DNA of 64,000 bases. Source: Adineta ricciae. Lineage: Eukaryota; Rotifera; Eurotatoria; Adinetida; Adinetidae. Position 1 is the stretch's first letter; each line of letters starts with the position of its first letter. Both the position numbers and the translations under genes were made by a program. The notes under the pieces were generated by a model that ran no database searches, was not told the origin of the DNA, and saw only the letters and a list, made by a program, of their open reading frames with translations. Where the stretch lies: positions 1 through 64,000 of the forward strand of contig CAJNOJ010000418.1 of assembly GCA_905250025.1 (NCBI GenBank). The letters are read 5' to 3'. Positions 24,201 to 35,214 of this stretch are shown in pieces.

Positions 24201-24833
24201 TCGCGACCCTTACTCCGAATTGCCATTGAACAGTATAAAAAGTTGTCAATGTCGATGAAAACATCATCACATTCTGTTCCAGTGTTCGTAACATAAACAT
24301 AAGCGTCCGTGCTTGGCTTCCACTTTACAACTCTCTCCCGAACACCACTAATATAGATTTCATCAAGGTTGGAAATGAAGACAGTGGAAATCAACGACCG
24401 ATCTGTTACTTTTTTTATTATCATCCGGCGAATTCGATCCTCATGCCATACTAGAATCTGACTTTCGTGGATCTCGACAACATAGACGGTATTATTGTTA
24501 TCAATAAATATACCATCAACAAGCGAGAGAATCTCACTTTTATTGGCGAAAGTAGTTGCAGTTGGGCTCCATTCTGCTGTTGGACATGATTTGGGTAGAT
24601 GGAGAGGAAAAGCTATTCAATGAAAACAAGAAATCTAATGACTGATTCGATCGATTTTGAAAATTAAGCATGCTGAGCGTTTTTAAGTAGAAGTGATTAC
24701 CTGATGCTCCATTCGTAAGAATCGCTACAAAAACTACACTCGCGGTAAAACGACCACTCTTGATCAACATATTGAATAGAATGTGCAGAGAAAATATTCT
24801 TTTCTCAGCATTCATATCGCTCTTCGTCGTCAT
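21228..24833 (-). pseudogene. NHL/7TM receptor gene, damaged copy 1
   Basis: Read from the ATG at 24833 the gene encodes an N-terminal hydrophobic signal, NHL blades (LYVADTLNNRIQRF at about 24050, MFVIDDRGRILKF at about 23770), three beta-rich ectodomain modules (about 23540-23210, 23040-22710 and 22600-22240) and a C-terminal seven-helix domain. Damage relative to copy 2: a 142-bp deletion near 22025 removes TM1 and shifts frame; a 22-bp deletion near 22904 shifts frame; a 65-bp deletion near 23045 removes an exon start with its acceptor; a 54-bp deletion near 23209 removes 18 codons beside a donor. A one-base insertion near 24207 probably shifts the NHL frame (copy 2 does not reach that point). 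The Glu-Arg-Gly at the end of TM3 survives here. Confidence 0.82.
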
Positions 24834-25743
24834 GATTATTGATAGTGCATACAGACTTTAATGAATGAGAAATAATTTATATCAATAAAGGTTCTCACTT
24901 ATCACGACTGCTTCCATTGACGCTTTTTCTGTCTTAGCATACATAGAAAGTCATGAGTATTCTTAATGGCTTTAAATAGAATGTTTAACAACGGGTTCTC
25001 TCACAATACGCACGAACATGACTAGTTCAATATTGTCGAAGTGCTCGCAATCTAACGCTTTACCATTATTTATTCGACCTTTTTAAAAGCGATATCATAA
25101 TAATCATCTTGAGGATGTTAGTGAGAATGAGTGTATATTTAGTGCTTACATTCCATTGTATGGTAAATGCTTCAATAGTCGATTCGCATCGAAAACGTTT
25201 TGATACAAAGTTAAAGATAGTTCCCTATAATATAGGGATGCACCAAATCCAATTCCAGTCAAATCCAAATCCAATTCTAGAGTTGGATTTGATTGGAATT
25301 GGATTTGGTGCATCCCTACCCTATATGAAAATGAATATCTAACCATCAGGATGTCAAACATCATGAAACGGCTCGTGGTGAAGTGTACCGAATAACGACC
25401 GACTCATTTTCAAGGAAATATTGATTTCAAGCATGTCAAATCATTACAAATTGTCAAACAGTTTGTTCAAATAATTTTCAACAATTTTCTTTTCTTCAAG
25501 AAGTTCCCTAGTAAATAAAAACTATATGATGATGCTTGTGTTTTCAAGCACATGTCAATTATTAATCACGCGGTAGATCATTGAAAAAAGACAGGAAGTT
25601 GACTGTACAGTCATGCTTCATCATCCTTCTCTTTCAATTATATTTCTCCGCTATCACTCTCACCTTTTAAAAGTGAAAAAAAAATGAAGCAAACGACATG
25701 TCTATTCAAAACCAATGATCAATTCAGTTGGTTTCTGCTGTAT
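24834..25743. other. Intergenic with a fold-back element
   Basis: Start of the spacer not visible twice in this window. It contains the palindrome at 25233-25318. Near 25370-25460 a few words resemble hydroxylase coding sequence (a stretch like ERRFAHFQGNIDFKHVKSLQIVKQ in a broken frame), probably a small relic. Otherwise nothing recognised. Confidence 0.4.
25233..25318. repeat. Fold-back (inverted repeat) element
   Basis: The ends TAGGGATGCACC and GGTGCATCCCTA are exact reverse complements, and most of the AATCCAATTCC/GGAATTGGATT interior also pairs, forming a hairpin of about 86 bases. The flanks read CCTATAATA on the left and CCCTATATG on the right. It resembles a tiny non-autonomous DNA transposon or hairpin repeat. 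No second copy seen in this window. Confidence 0.7.
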
Positions 25744-26649
25744 TTATGCAAAAGAAAGTGACATCGTTTGTGATGCTGCATTACATGACGCTGAGGCGAT
25801 GCCACCCCAATATCCATTAATCCAAGGACATGGTCTTATTGTGTAATAGCCTGTTGTACAACAGCAAGAACATCCTGATGAAGTGATTTCATAACCACTG
25901 CTGCATGGCCATACGCGCCATGTTATCCCATTGTTATTAATAACGATGGTAGTATTGTAGCGTAAGGCAACTGCAAGAGCAGTGACAGTATTTGGATCAG
26001 TGACTGTGATGCCAATTGGATCGTTCGAACCATAGATTCGCATTTTCGAATAGCTCGTACAAGTCAAACTCGCAGCGAATTGTTGCCATGCTGTGCACTG
26101 TGCGGTTTGAGTTGTAAAGGCAGTAAAACTCTGAAAATATGTTACAGCGCAGGCTAAAACGAATAATCAGGGCCCAGTGGAGAAAAATCAGCTAGGAAGA
26201 CTTACGTGATGTTGACGATTGATTCTCTAAAACCAATAAAAAATATATTTATAGGAGTTTTCATATAGAAAGCAGTCAGTATCTTATATCTTGTGTCAGA
26301 CAGATCTTTCGATGAAGCAGTTGACTACATTCCTTTCATTCGTTCATACTTACCTAATATTAACACAACAATAGGGATGATAACAGCTGCTAGTACCAAT
26401 AAAGCCAACAGAACCAACAACTGAATGCATAAGCATCGTGATGTACTACATCTAAATGCTTCTTAAATATTAGACGACAATGAATTCATACATAACTGAC
26501 CTCGAAGCAGATTTGGATGACATCGGTGAGATATTCTTGACATTGTCTTGATAGACAACCTGAGAGTGTAGAGGAGGATGCTGGGAACCACTTTGTATAG
26601 ATGATGGACCAAGCTGTTCGTTAGCTATTCGCGTCGATTTTTTTACCAT
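25744..26649 (-). CDS. Type II membrane protein with Cys-rich ectodomain (bdelloid family, function unknown)
   Basis: Four exons: 26649-26501, 26451-26354, 26226-26206 and 25744-26153 join in phase to 225 residues. The start MVKKSTRIANEQ was chosen; an upstream ATG at 26739 is followed by intron-like sequence. Residues about 1-50 are polar and cytosolic. Residues about 60-82 form one TM helix (LLVLLALLVLAAVIIPIVVL). The ectodomain has a run IYGSNDPIGITVTDP, VALRYNTT and a Cys cluster CSCCCTTGYYTIRPC. I recognise the general architecture as common in bdelloid proteins but know no function. It is the only intact gene between 24.8 and 32.9 kb. Confidence 0.7.
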
Positions 26650-28504
26650 CTTGCACGAGATCTTTGAAGTCTTGCAATCTAATGAAAAAGATGAAAAAAA
26701 TCTAGAGAATATTTCGAATCGCTCTTTGCGTAAACGCATCCCTGCGTCACGTCACCAGAAAAAAAATGATCACTCACTAGACTGATTTGAAGAACAACAC
26801 TTATGTATGTACACATCTCAATAATTGAATATATTCAGGCAGCCAGTGCGTTTTGTTTCTCTATACTTGTTTTCAATTTGACGATGTCGATGCGTTTGGT
26901 GAAGTGCTTGTGCATGAAAATTGCTGAATAGTTTACTTTCGTCTGTTGTTGTTTAGCTTCTTACAACAAAAAGAAAGAGAGTGGCTATGTAAAAATTATC
27001 CACCCATTTCGCTCGATTAATGCAACGCAACTGCAATAGGCTTATTATTTTATGCTGCTGACAATGTCATTAAGCATATCAACGAGACAGTGTTTGTGCA
27101 CCCTCAAGAAAAAAATGTTGCAGTATTATTATTCTTATCTGTAACCAAGTATGCAAGGACACATTTCTCCCTTTGTCACTGCAATTTTTTACTCACTGAT
27201 TTTTTTCTTGTCCCAAAAACAGATGAGATAGAAATAAGACGACATTTAGATCCATCAAGGCTAGACAAGATGTAAAATAATACATTATTAATATTTACGA
27301 CGATTCATCGTCTACGAATACTTGTTAACGAAATAGTAAGCAGTCTTGATAAACTTTATATGCCTGGAATTACACGCCTGAGAAAACGTCCATAAAATCG
27401 ACAAACTTTCAGATTTATCTGTTGACGTTGACTCTAGTCACGACGTAATACTTTTTCCGCATGACACTGTGTGCGTGATACTTCGCTGTAATAATTCAGG
27501 TCATTAGTAAAGGTATTCGCTCTTGCATATTCAAACAAAGTGGCATTCTGTGCAGGTAAATCGATCATATATTATATCCGTCTGTTTAAAGAATGAATGT
27601 TAACAATAAGTATCAACTCAGGCAGCAAAATGAAGATAGTATATGACAAATGATTTATTATATTGTATTGTCACATATCTATATATATGACTCACCCTTC
27701 GATACGATCTTTGTCTTCCATTCAGACCATGTGCGTTCACCTGAACGTAGTGCATGTTGTATTTAGGCACTGATTGTCTTCAATGGATTTTTAACCTGGT
27801 GTTTCCTTTTGTTCACCAATCCTATAAAAGTCCAACTCTGTTCTAATAGTAAATAATCATTCCCTTCATCTCATATGCTAGTCTCATTTAGCTCTTGATG
27901 GTTTTTAGATGCTCTATTGCTAATCTATTGTCTTTTCGGCCTTACTCATTGAGACACTTACCAGATAAATAGTATCCTGTGTGAAAGACGATGCACCTAG
28001 TGTATACACTATATAGCTCTTCATCGTCTTTTTTTGACCATAGAGAAGAAGATAATCACTGTTGATGTATAGTCTCTTTATACCCTTTTCTCCCGTCAAT
28101 GAGTAAGTAAGAGCTATTCTTACGTACTTAAAATTCTTATCTAACTATGAATTGAAGCATATTTAGCAGTATCCATAAAATCAACCATTCCAGACCGACA
28201 ATTTCATTGTTACCTGCTTTTAACTTAGCTAAAACAACTAGATATTGATCATAGGTAAGGAAACTTCATTAGTTTACTTTTTATAGCATTGAAAAATAGA
28301 AATGATTATATCGTATTTTTGGTGACATACTTAATCAGAGTCCGTTGGCCGGAAACCGAGACAATAGATTACAACAATCAAGATTAAAGAGCATGCCTTT
28401 AGTACGTGTGAACCCTTATTGTATTTCTTTTTCCAGACGAAGAAAACAACGGAGGCCGATACATAATCTGTATATACTACTATAGAAATTTTTATAAAAA
28501 CCAG
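26650..28504. other. Long stretch without a recognised gene
   Basis: About 1.85 kb, AT-rich. Open frames are short and without domain features (for example 27090-27275 +, 28331-28552 -). Nothing repeated or palindromic stands out. Confidence 0.4.
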
Positions 28505-29478
28505 GTGGAAGAACAGAATATGTCGCACTAATCGATCATGAAATACAGTCATCTCTCAATTGACGTCTGTCTAGAATAAGATGACTGATAATTCACCTTT
28601 AATGCGTCGGCATCTCTTCGCCTTGTTTTCACCTCTGTAAACGTACGCGCCTTTCGTGGAGAAGTGGCTTGAATGTTATTTATCGTACTCGTATTGCGAG
28701 CAAAATATGTCCCAGTAAACGATCAAGAAATACAGTAATCTCTCAATTGATGTCTGTCTAGAATAAGATGACTGATAATTTCCCTTTTCTGCGTCGGTAT
28801 CTCTTCTCCTTGTTTTTCACCTGTGTAAATATGCGCGCCTTTCGTGGAGAAGTGGCCTGAATGTTATTTATCGTACTCGTATTGCGAGCAAAATATGTCC
28901 CAGTAAACGATCAAGAAATACAGTAATCTCTCAATTGATGTCTGTGTAGAATGCGATGACTGATAATTTCCCTTTTCTGCGTCGGTATCTCTTCTCCTTG
29001 TTTTTCACCTGTGTAAACGTACGCGCCTTTGGTGGAGAAGTGGCCTGAATGTTATTTATCGTACTCGTATTGCGAGCAACATATGTCGCAGTAAACGATC
29101 AAGAAATACAGTAATCTCTCAATTGATGTCTGTGTAGAATGCGATGACTGATAATTTCCCTTTTCTCCGTCGGTATCTCTTCTCCTTGTTTTTCACCTGT
29201 GTAAATATGCGCGCCTTTCGTGGAGAAATGGGCGGAAAGTTATTTACCGTACTTGTATTTGGAGAAGAATGTGTCGCAGTAATTGATGATGAAGTACAGT
29301 AATCTCTCAATTGACGTCCATCTAAAATGCGATGAATGATAATTCACCTTTATTGCATCGGTATCTCGTCTCCTTGTTTTTCACCTGTGTAAATGTGCGC
29401 GCCTTTCGTGGAGAAATGGGCGGAAACTTATTTACCTTAGTCGTATTTGGACAAGAAAATGTCGTAATAGGGGATAAT
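28505..29478 (+). repeat. Tandem repeat, about five units of 187-188 bp
   Basis: The motif A(A)ATACAGT.ATCTCTCAATTGA recurs at 28541, 28728, 28916, 29104 and 29292, a period of 187-188 bp. Units share GTGGAGAAGTGG, TTATTTATCGTACTCGTATTGCGAG and TTTTTCACCTGTGTAAA (two blocks per line of the unit, quoted separately). The middle three units are most alike. The last unit and the edges are more diverged, as expected for a satellite that spreads by unequal exchange. No open frame runs through it. Confidence 0.92.
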
Positions 29479-31334
29479 GAGACACGATAATGTTTCTATC
29501 TGGTACTGTTGTAATGAAGAATCCACAATTCTTGCTGAGCAGTAGAAAAACTGATGTTTGGTTTGGTTAGTAACTAAAAGAATTTGGGTTTCGATATTCG
29601 ATTTTTTGGAAAAGTAAAGCTGATCGTATTGTACATCTGGTATAACAGAAGTGGAAATAGAACGGAATAGGGGGACGATATGAGCAGATGGAATAAATAT
29701 CTCCGGAGCGGAAAATATATTGCACAGCATTTAAATAGAGCGCATGGAAAATTGGTACACTAGTGTGTGCTGGCTGTAAAAACTCCGGGCTGCTCTAATA
29801 TCTGTGTCGATAGAACTTTGAGTGTACTTTAGACTTTCAGAGAATAATTAACATATGAGTTATATTACTACTCTGTACGCTTGACTGTTGGATAAAAGAA
29901 ATTCTTTTGATGTGTGGTGTCTGCAGTAGCCTAAATTGATTTGGCTGAAATTGTCGCAAAGTTGCGGGGTGTTATTTTGATTGACGGTATTCTTTATAAA
30001 TGCTTTGGATCTTGTTGCAGAGATTGGTGAGGATTTTGCATGTTCTTTAATTTTCAGTGCTTTGAAGGCATTTTTTCTGATTTTTTCCGCAATCGTATTT
30101 TTATATAAGATGAGAATGATTTTATCGGTATTTTTTCCCTCAAATATTTGCGCATCATAGTTTTTCGTTTCTAATTAAGTAATCGGTATTCATTGAAGTG
30201 TAAACATATTGTCTCATATAAAAGGATGGTTTTGCTGCGCAAGAGGAGCATATCAAGTCGTGTAGGTATTATTTTTTATTTCGCATCATTAATTGATCAA
30301 GTAAGGACATCCGTGCTTTGATACAGGTTAGAGACGATAAGAAAACAATCGTGATACTAGTTAAGCTCCTTTGTCGATATGAGGTTTGCACAACCAAACA
30401 AAGTTTTAGCTGAAAACGGATTCTCTAAAGAAGTGCGGTGCATCGGATTTAGCATTGAATTTTCCATCGAAGGGTGATACTTTTATTCGCCAAACAAACT
30501 TTGGAGAAATTTTCACCCATAGCTTTATTTTCATCGTATACGTCTATCTGTAAGCCAACTGAAATTGTTTCAAAGTTCGTCCCGTGAATACAAGTACCAC
30601 CATTCGATACAAAATTCAATTCTGAAGCGCATAGATTAGTTGCAATGAGCGTGTTTTATTTAGTGAAAACATTTTCAGGTAAAGCTTTGTTTCATTGTGC
30701 TATCTTCATGCAGGTATCTCTCTATTTTTTATATAAGTTCAGGCCCCAAAAATATTTAATTTATGTACTATGCAATACTGACTAGCATCAAATCCTTTTC
30801 CAGCATATAAATGTCGTAAATGATGTCTTACAGTAATCAGTAAGAGGATGAACAATTAGCTTGGCCTCAGGAATAAGGATACATATATACATGCATATTA
30901 TCTCAAAATTTCCTTCCAGTTTTGAATAATGAGGATTAATTTAGATACAAATTACATGGATTTGTTAGTAAATTTTGTTCTGTGATTAAACCCATGATGC
31001 GTGTCTTCAATAGAAGCTGGAGATCGAAAAAGATTCTTGGTTCATATATTGATAATGTAGGGAAAAAAAAACTAGATAAACGTTAAAGTCTGATAGGGTG
31101 AAAGTGTGAGGCGTGTAGGTGCCGGATTTGTTGCGAAGACAATAGGGACAAAACAAATTGTTAGTTGAGACGTTACTTTTGGCAGTATGATTGTCAGCAG
31201 TGCACTGAACTTTTTAAATAAAAAAACCGGTTAAGCTAACGAAAGCATCGTCGTGCTTATCCGAGTGAATTATTTTGTAACTGTTTCTTCATCGAAAATA
31301 TTAGTCGATTATCTCTCATTTTGCATTTATTTCA
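29479..31334. other. Long stretch without a recognised gene
   Basis: About 1.85 kb. A 97-codon minus-strand frame (29437-29730) starts at the edge of the tandem repeat but has no recognised domain. Nothing else seen. Confidence 0.4.
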
Positions 31335-31610
31335 ACAGGAAACAGCAATACTTCGATCAAATTATTCTTCTCAACAAGATGCTGGTGAAGCACGGTTGGA
31401 GTATCGTCGGAGTATCACTGGAGCATGGTGATGCATTGTTGGAGTGCGAGTGGAGTAAGAATGAATTGAGGTCGACTCCTTAAGCTAATACTCCAGTAAC
31501 ACTCCACGATATTTCAACCGTACTTCATCAATATCTTGTCGAAAACAATTATTTGATTGAAGTATGGTCAGAGTTTGTTGAAGTACCGGAGTATTGCTGT
31601 TTCTCCCCTG
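31335..31610. repeat. Imperfect inverted repeat, about 270 bp (MITE or fold-back candidate)
   Basis: The left end GGAAACAGCAATACTTCG (31338 onward) pairs with the right end GGAGTATTGCTGTTTCTCC (about 31587-31606). Internal blocks also pair imperfectly (left CAACAAGATGCTGGTGAAGC, right around TTCATCAATATCTTGTCG). GGAGTAT-type words recur inside. The 76-codon plus frame across it (31253-31483) is a by-product. Probably a degraded non-autonomous element. Confidence 0.6.
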
Positions 31611-32958
31611 ATTTATATTAAAAGAAGAAACACTTCATTTAGTTAACACAATAATCTAATACTAACACTCTGAAAAATGTAAAGGAATTAACATTTTCAA
31701 TACTAGATCGGCATAAAATCTACTCACAGCCTTTTGAGAAGATTGGTTGGGTTAGAAGGCTTAATCTATATAAGATCTTTTTATGCTTATTAACAAAAAT
31801 GTACGTGTGTACTTAGTAACAACTTCGACGAACAATGTAACCCATGTCCTCTGTTTGAGTCTAGGTGCAGCATTCCAGGAATTATTTTCAGTCACCGGCA
31901 CTAGCTGCACGAAATCATTTCAGTATACAGGAAAGCAATGTTAATTTTCAAAAAAGCTTGTTCTTCCATTTCAGATTTTGAACAAATGCTTAAGTTTCAC
32001 TTTAAATTTAACCTTTTGATTCTCGGGCTTTTTAAATAACGAAACCCGTTTGGATGTATATATATATATACGTCGCCGGGAGTCAAAGAGTTAGCAATGT
32101 TCAATCAGAGCCCATATTTAATTAATATAGGAGCTACTTTTAATGGGTCTCTATACTTCATAAACTTCCAGTAAATCTAGAATGACCTCCCTAGCACCAA
32201 TAACTACAACAATGACTTGAAAGACTTTCACCCAAGTCTATTGACTGACACACTTCCTCGTAGCGTTCCTTCACTTTGACCTTTTATTAAATCTAAACCT
32301 GTCTTGCGAAGTGTGAAGATGCTAGCTATAACAGAGAACTGCAACTAGCAGATAGATAATCTGGACGAAATACGCCGAGATCTCTCAAGGAATCCTTATC
32401 ATGTAGTTTCTAACCAAATATTGCCGTTCTGTATTACAAAGCTGGCTGGAAAACTTTCGCTTGAATCGCCCATATCCTCGCCCTCAAGATATGGCGATAT
32501 AGGGAGAAGATGAACTAACTTGTTGATTAATTCGAAAAGTTCTATTTAGATTGTATCCTTTATTTTTGTTCCAGATTGTTCTTAAATAATTATCTGCATC
32601 TCGTTTTGTCAATCAAAAAATATACTGATGGGCGTCTACCAGGCAGTAATGAATAAAATCAGGTAAAAGCATCTACTAACTACTATGTAAGAATTGTTTT
32701 ACTAGATAGAACGAGATAGGGATGTACTGTTGACGCTTTTTATCGTTTATCATGAGATAGGTGCCAAGTGACTGTTGCAACTTCCAGAGCATCTCGAAAA
32801 ATCCTAGATTTTCCCGTCATTCTATCCTTATGTAAGAGAGGCTGTATTGGTCAATGGAGCTATGACTACTTCCTCCACAGATCTGAGAGGTCTGCATACA
32901 TTACAGATATCTAAAGCTTTATATGTACCGATAATTAAGCGTATTTCTCTACTTCTTA
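31611..32958. other. Long stretch without a recognised gene
   Basis: About 1.35 kb, with a short TA dinucleotide run at about 32056-32070. The upstream exon of the gene at 32959 may lie within 32840-32958, but I cannot fix it. Confidence 0.4.
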
Positions 32959-34106
32959 AGGAGCAATTGGCCGTTGGTGCTATTGTGTTGCTTTCTTGGT
33001 ATCATTGGTCTTGTGGCAGCAATAGTAGTGCTAAGTTTAATTCCATTATACTTGTCAAACAATGGTATTTTTGGTGCCAGTAGCAGTTCTTGTATGTATT
33101 ATTTTTTTACCTTAATTGATCTAATAAAATGCTTCTTTCTTTTCAGTTACATCACCGTACACTGCTTCTTATGGTACCAATTTTAAAAGCGATGGTAAAT
33201 CCGTGATTCCGAATCTCAACAGCTTAACCACGCAGGTTTGTGCTGTTCTCTCATAAAATACATATCTGCTACCTTATTTTGCAGTTGATGAGCCAATATC
33301 CAGATGTTGATATAAGTGTTATGACAACGACATTTATTCCAACAAATTCGAACATCTCTGGCAAACGACGACGTCAAATCCGGTATGCCGAATTCATTTC
33401 AAAATACTCTATTATTCGCTTTTGTAGGTCTATAAACGAGAAATGTGAAGTAGATCCAAAAACAACAGGCGATTTTCTTGCTATTGCATTTATCATCAAA
33501 CCTAGATTTCCATGTCATGTCGTCAGTTGCAAAAAGAAGTTCGATGAAACATTCGAAAAAGTCACTGCGATCATCCGTTCACAAACAACATTGATGTTAA
33601 CATTGGTTGATGGATCAACGATTACAATACAGATAACGTTCTGTCGCACTGGACAGATTCAACCAGGTAAGAAATCGTTTCTTTTTTTTCACTTACTTTC
33701 TGCCAGGGCTCGCAATGACCCTAAAAAGTCAAGACCAATCAGACACGCCTTGCATCGCCTCAACTCCATACATGTATAACTCGGAAATCGAATTCGAGTT
33801 TCAAGTTTGACACCAGTGCTATTCAGTCGAGAACTCAGCGAATCTATCTTGATCTGCATTGCTTGTTATTAATAGCCCTATTTGTCTTGTAGTTAATCCT
33901 ACAACAACAAATCCAGGAGTATCAACAGCAACAACAACAAATCCAGGAGTACCAGCAGCAACAACAACAACAACAAATCCAGGAGTACCAGCAGCAACAA
34001 CAACAACAACAAATCCAGGAGTACCAGCAACAACAACAACAACAACAACAACTCAAGCGCGTAAGTTTCTTGATTTTTGTTGTTCATAACAGTAGTAGGA
34101 GACTGA
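32959..34106 (+). CDS. Single-pass membrane protein with Thr-rich stalk (5' end uncertain)
   Basis: Exons about 32959-33091, 33147-33235, 33285-33382, 33428-33666 and 33893-34060 join in phase. The first visible exon carries one TM helix (VLLCCFLGIIGLVAAIVVL). The ectodomain (exons 2-4, about 140 residues) has conserved-looking blocks (YPDVDISVMTTTFIP, FEKVTAIIRSQTTLMLTL, ITIQITFCRTG) that I do not recognise. Exon 5 is a Thr/Pro repeat stalk (NPGVPAATTTTT repeated). A last exon 34093-34106 would end the protein a few residues later at TGA. Alternatively the original C-terminal domain is gone, cut by the retrotransposon fragment and N at 34671. The N-terminal exon is not identified. Confidence 0.55.
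33899..34052 (+). repeat. Coding minisatellite (Thr-rich stalk)
   Basis: Four copies of AATCCAGGAGTA(C/T)CA are separated by variable runs of (ACA/GCA)n, in units of about 27-39 bases. In the + frame it encodes NPGVxA(A)TTT. The long Leu-run frame on the opposite strand is just its complement. Units differ in (ACA) number, so length variation by slippage is likely. Confidence 0.85.
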
Positions 34107-34449
34107 AGCGAACTAATGTTAGTCCTGTCTCTAATGAGTTTTAGTATAGATCAGTAGGATATTTTATTTAGTTAACACCTAGGTGTTATCAGCGGCTTTC
34201 ACTATTCGTATGTACATTTAAGTGCATATCATGTGAATTGATGATGATTACCATAAACAGTTGACTTTAATCTGCTATCAAAATAGAGTGTCGGCATATA
34301 TATTATGCCATGGTAGCCACATTCACTATTATCTTTGTAACAAATAGCTTTCTACCAAGTGTTAATATGCGCAAGATAATAACGAGAAAGAATAATAAAT
34401 ACATTTAGCTGATGATTATGTTAGAATTATAGAATTATAGTGTGACTAT
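34107..34449. other. Stretch without a recognised gene
   Basis: AT-rich. Near 34425-34445 a short direct duplication (AGAATTATAGAATTATAG). Nothing else seen. Confidence 0.4.
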
Positions 34450-34670
34450 CACCAAATCGTAGATTACAGACTAGAATTATAGCATTATGTGAGGATATTA
34501 AGTTAACGATAGCGGCATGTAACCGTCCTGCACTAGTAATTTTTATAGATTTTCTTTCAGCATTCGATAGAATGTGGTATCCTATGTTGATAACGAACTT
34601 AATAGAATTAAATATGCCATTACCACTTGTCAAGTGGATCTATCAATGGCTTCAAAATAGGACTATGTCA
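34450..34670 (+). mobile_element. Non-LTR retrotransposon reverse-transcriptase fragment
   Basis: The + frame from about 34458 reads PNRRLQTR..ALCEDIKLTIAACNRPALVIF and then FIDFLSAFDRMWYPML, followed by PLPLVKWIYQWLQNRTMS. The F-x-D-x-x-x-A-F-D-x-x-W block is reverse-transcriptase motif A of LINE-type elements, with the expected helix after it. The frame is closed upstream (TGA near 34452) and cut by the N at 34671, so this is a dead 5'- and 3'-truncated piece of about 70 codons. Confidence 0.82.
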
Positions 34671-34671
34671 N
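34671..34671. other. Ambiguous base at a sequence junction
   Basis: A single N separates the retrotransposon fragment (left, + frame) from the channel gene (right, - frame). Nothing on the left continues on the right. This is the pattern of two pieces joined by assembly, or of an insertion breakpoint with one unresolved base. Confidence 0.8.
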
Positions 34672-35214
34672 ACGATCGTGGCATTGGATGAATTGCACAA
34701 ATCATCAGTTCAGCGACGACTATGAATAATCGTTGATGTGTCAGTCCAACACACCAGTTATCAATCGAATTATTGATAGAATAAAGATCAAGATCAAGAC
34801 GATGATAGACAAGAACAAGAATGAGAAGAACAGCAGTTAAGATGGTAATGATAAGCTTGACAAACCAGCCTGCAACGGTATCGAATTCTCCTGGTTGATT
34901 GAAAGCAATCTCGTTCGCAATAATCATCAGAATAATACTAACAATACTAATTGCACACATGACATCAGTTGTGATTGATCTTGAGCGAGAAGAATATGAT
35001 TGTGGCGAATAAAGAAATCGAAGGTTTGATTAACTTACAGACGATTATGCAATAGTTTTCGTACAGCTAATCGTCGATTCATGTTGATCATGAAGAGATC
35101 TTTGGTATATCCTGGCATTTTTACAAAAGAAAGTCCTTGCATTTTCTTTTCTTTTGACGATTCGATTTTTAGTGGAATATCATGTTTCATTTCGACAATC
35201 GTAGCTTGCAGCAT
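34672..35214 (-). CDS. SK-type (small-conductance Ca2+-activated) potassium channel, 5' fragment
   Basis: Two exons in phase on the minus strand: 35214-35039 and 34979-34672, with a 59-bp intron (GTAAGT...CTCAAG). The first has the basic MNRRLAVRKLLHNR segment that precedes S1. The second covers S1 (MCAISIVSIILMIIANEI), S2 (FVKLIITILTAVLLILVLVYH) and the run into S3 with VGLTHQRLFIVVAELMICAIHPMP, which matches the CLEILVCAIHPIPG region of SK channels. S3 to S6, the pore and the calmodulin-binding domain would lie beyond 34671 and are absent. The N-terminal exon upstream of 35214 is unclear. It is partial by truncation or assembly junction. Confidence 0.75.

Noticed and set aside
28505-29478. 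Regular repeats suggesting a CRISPR array
   Set aside because: Units are 187-188 bp with no separate spacers and lie in animal DNA. This is an ordinary tandem repeat.
31253-31483. 76-codon frame in the spacer
   Set aside because: It lies on an inverted repeat and has no splice or domain support.
33899-34087. Minus-strand frame rich in Leu runs
   Set aside because: It is the complement of the plus-strand Thr-coding minisatellite, whose frame joins to upstream exons in phase.
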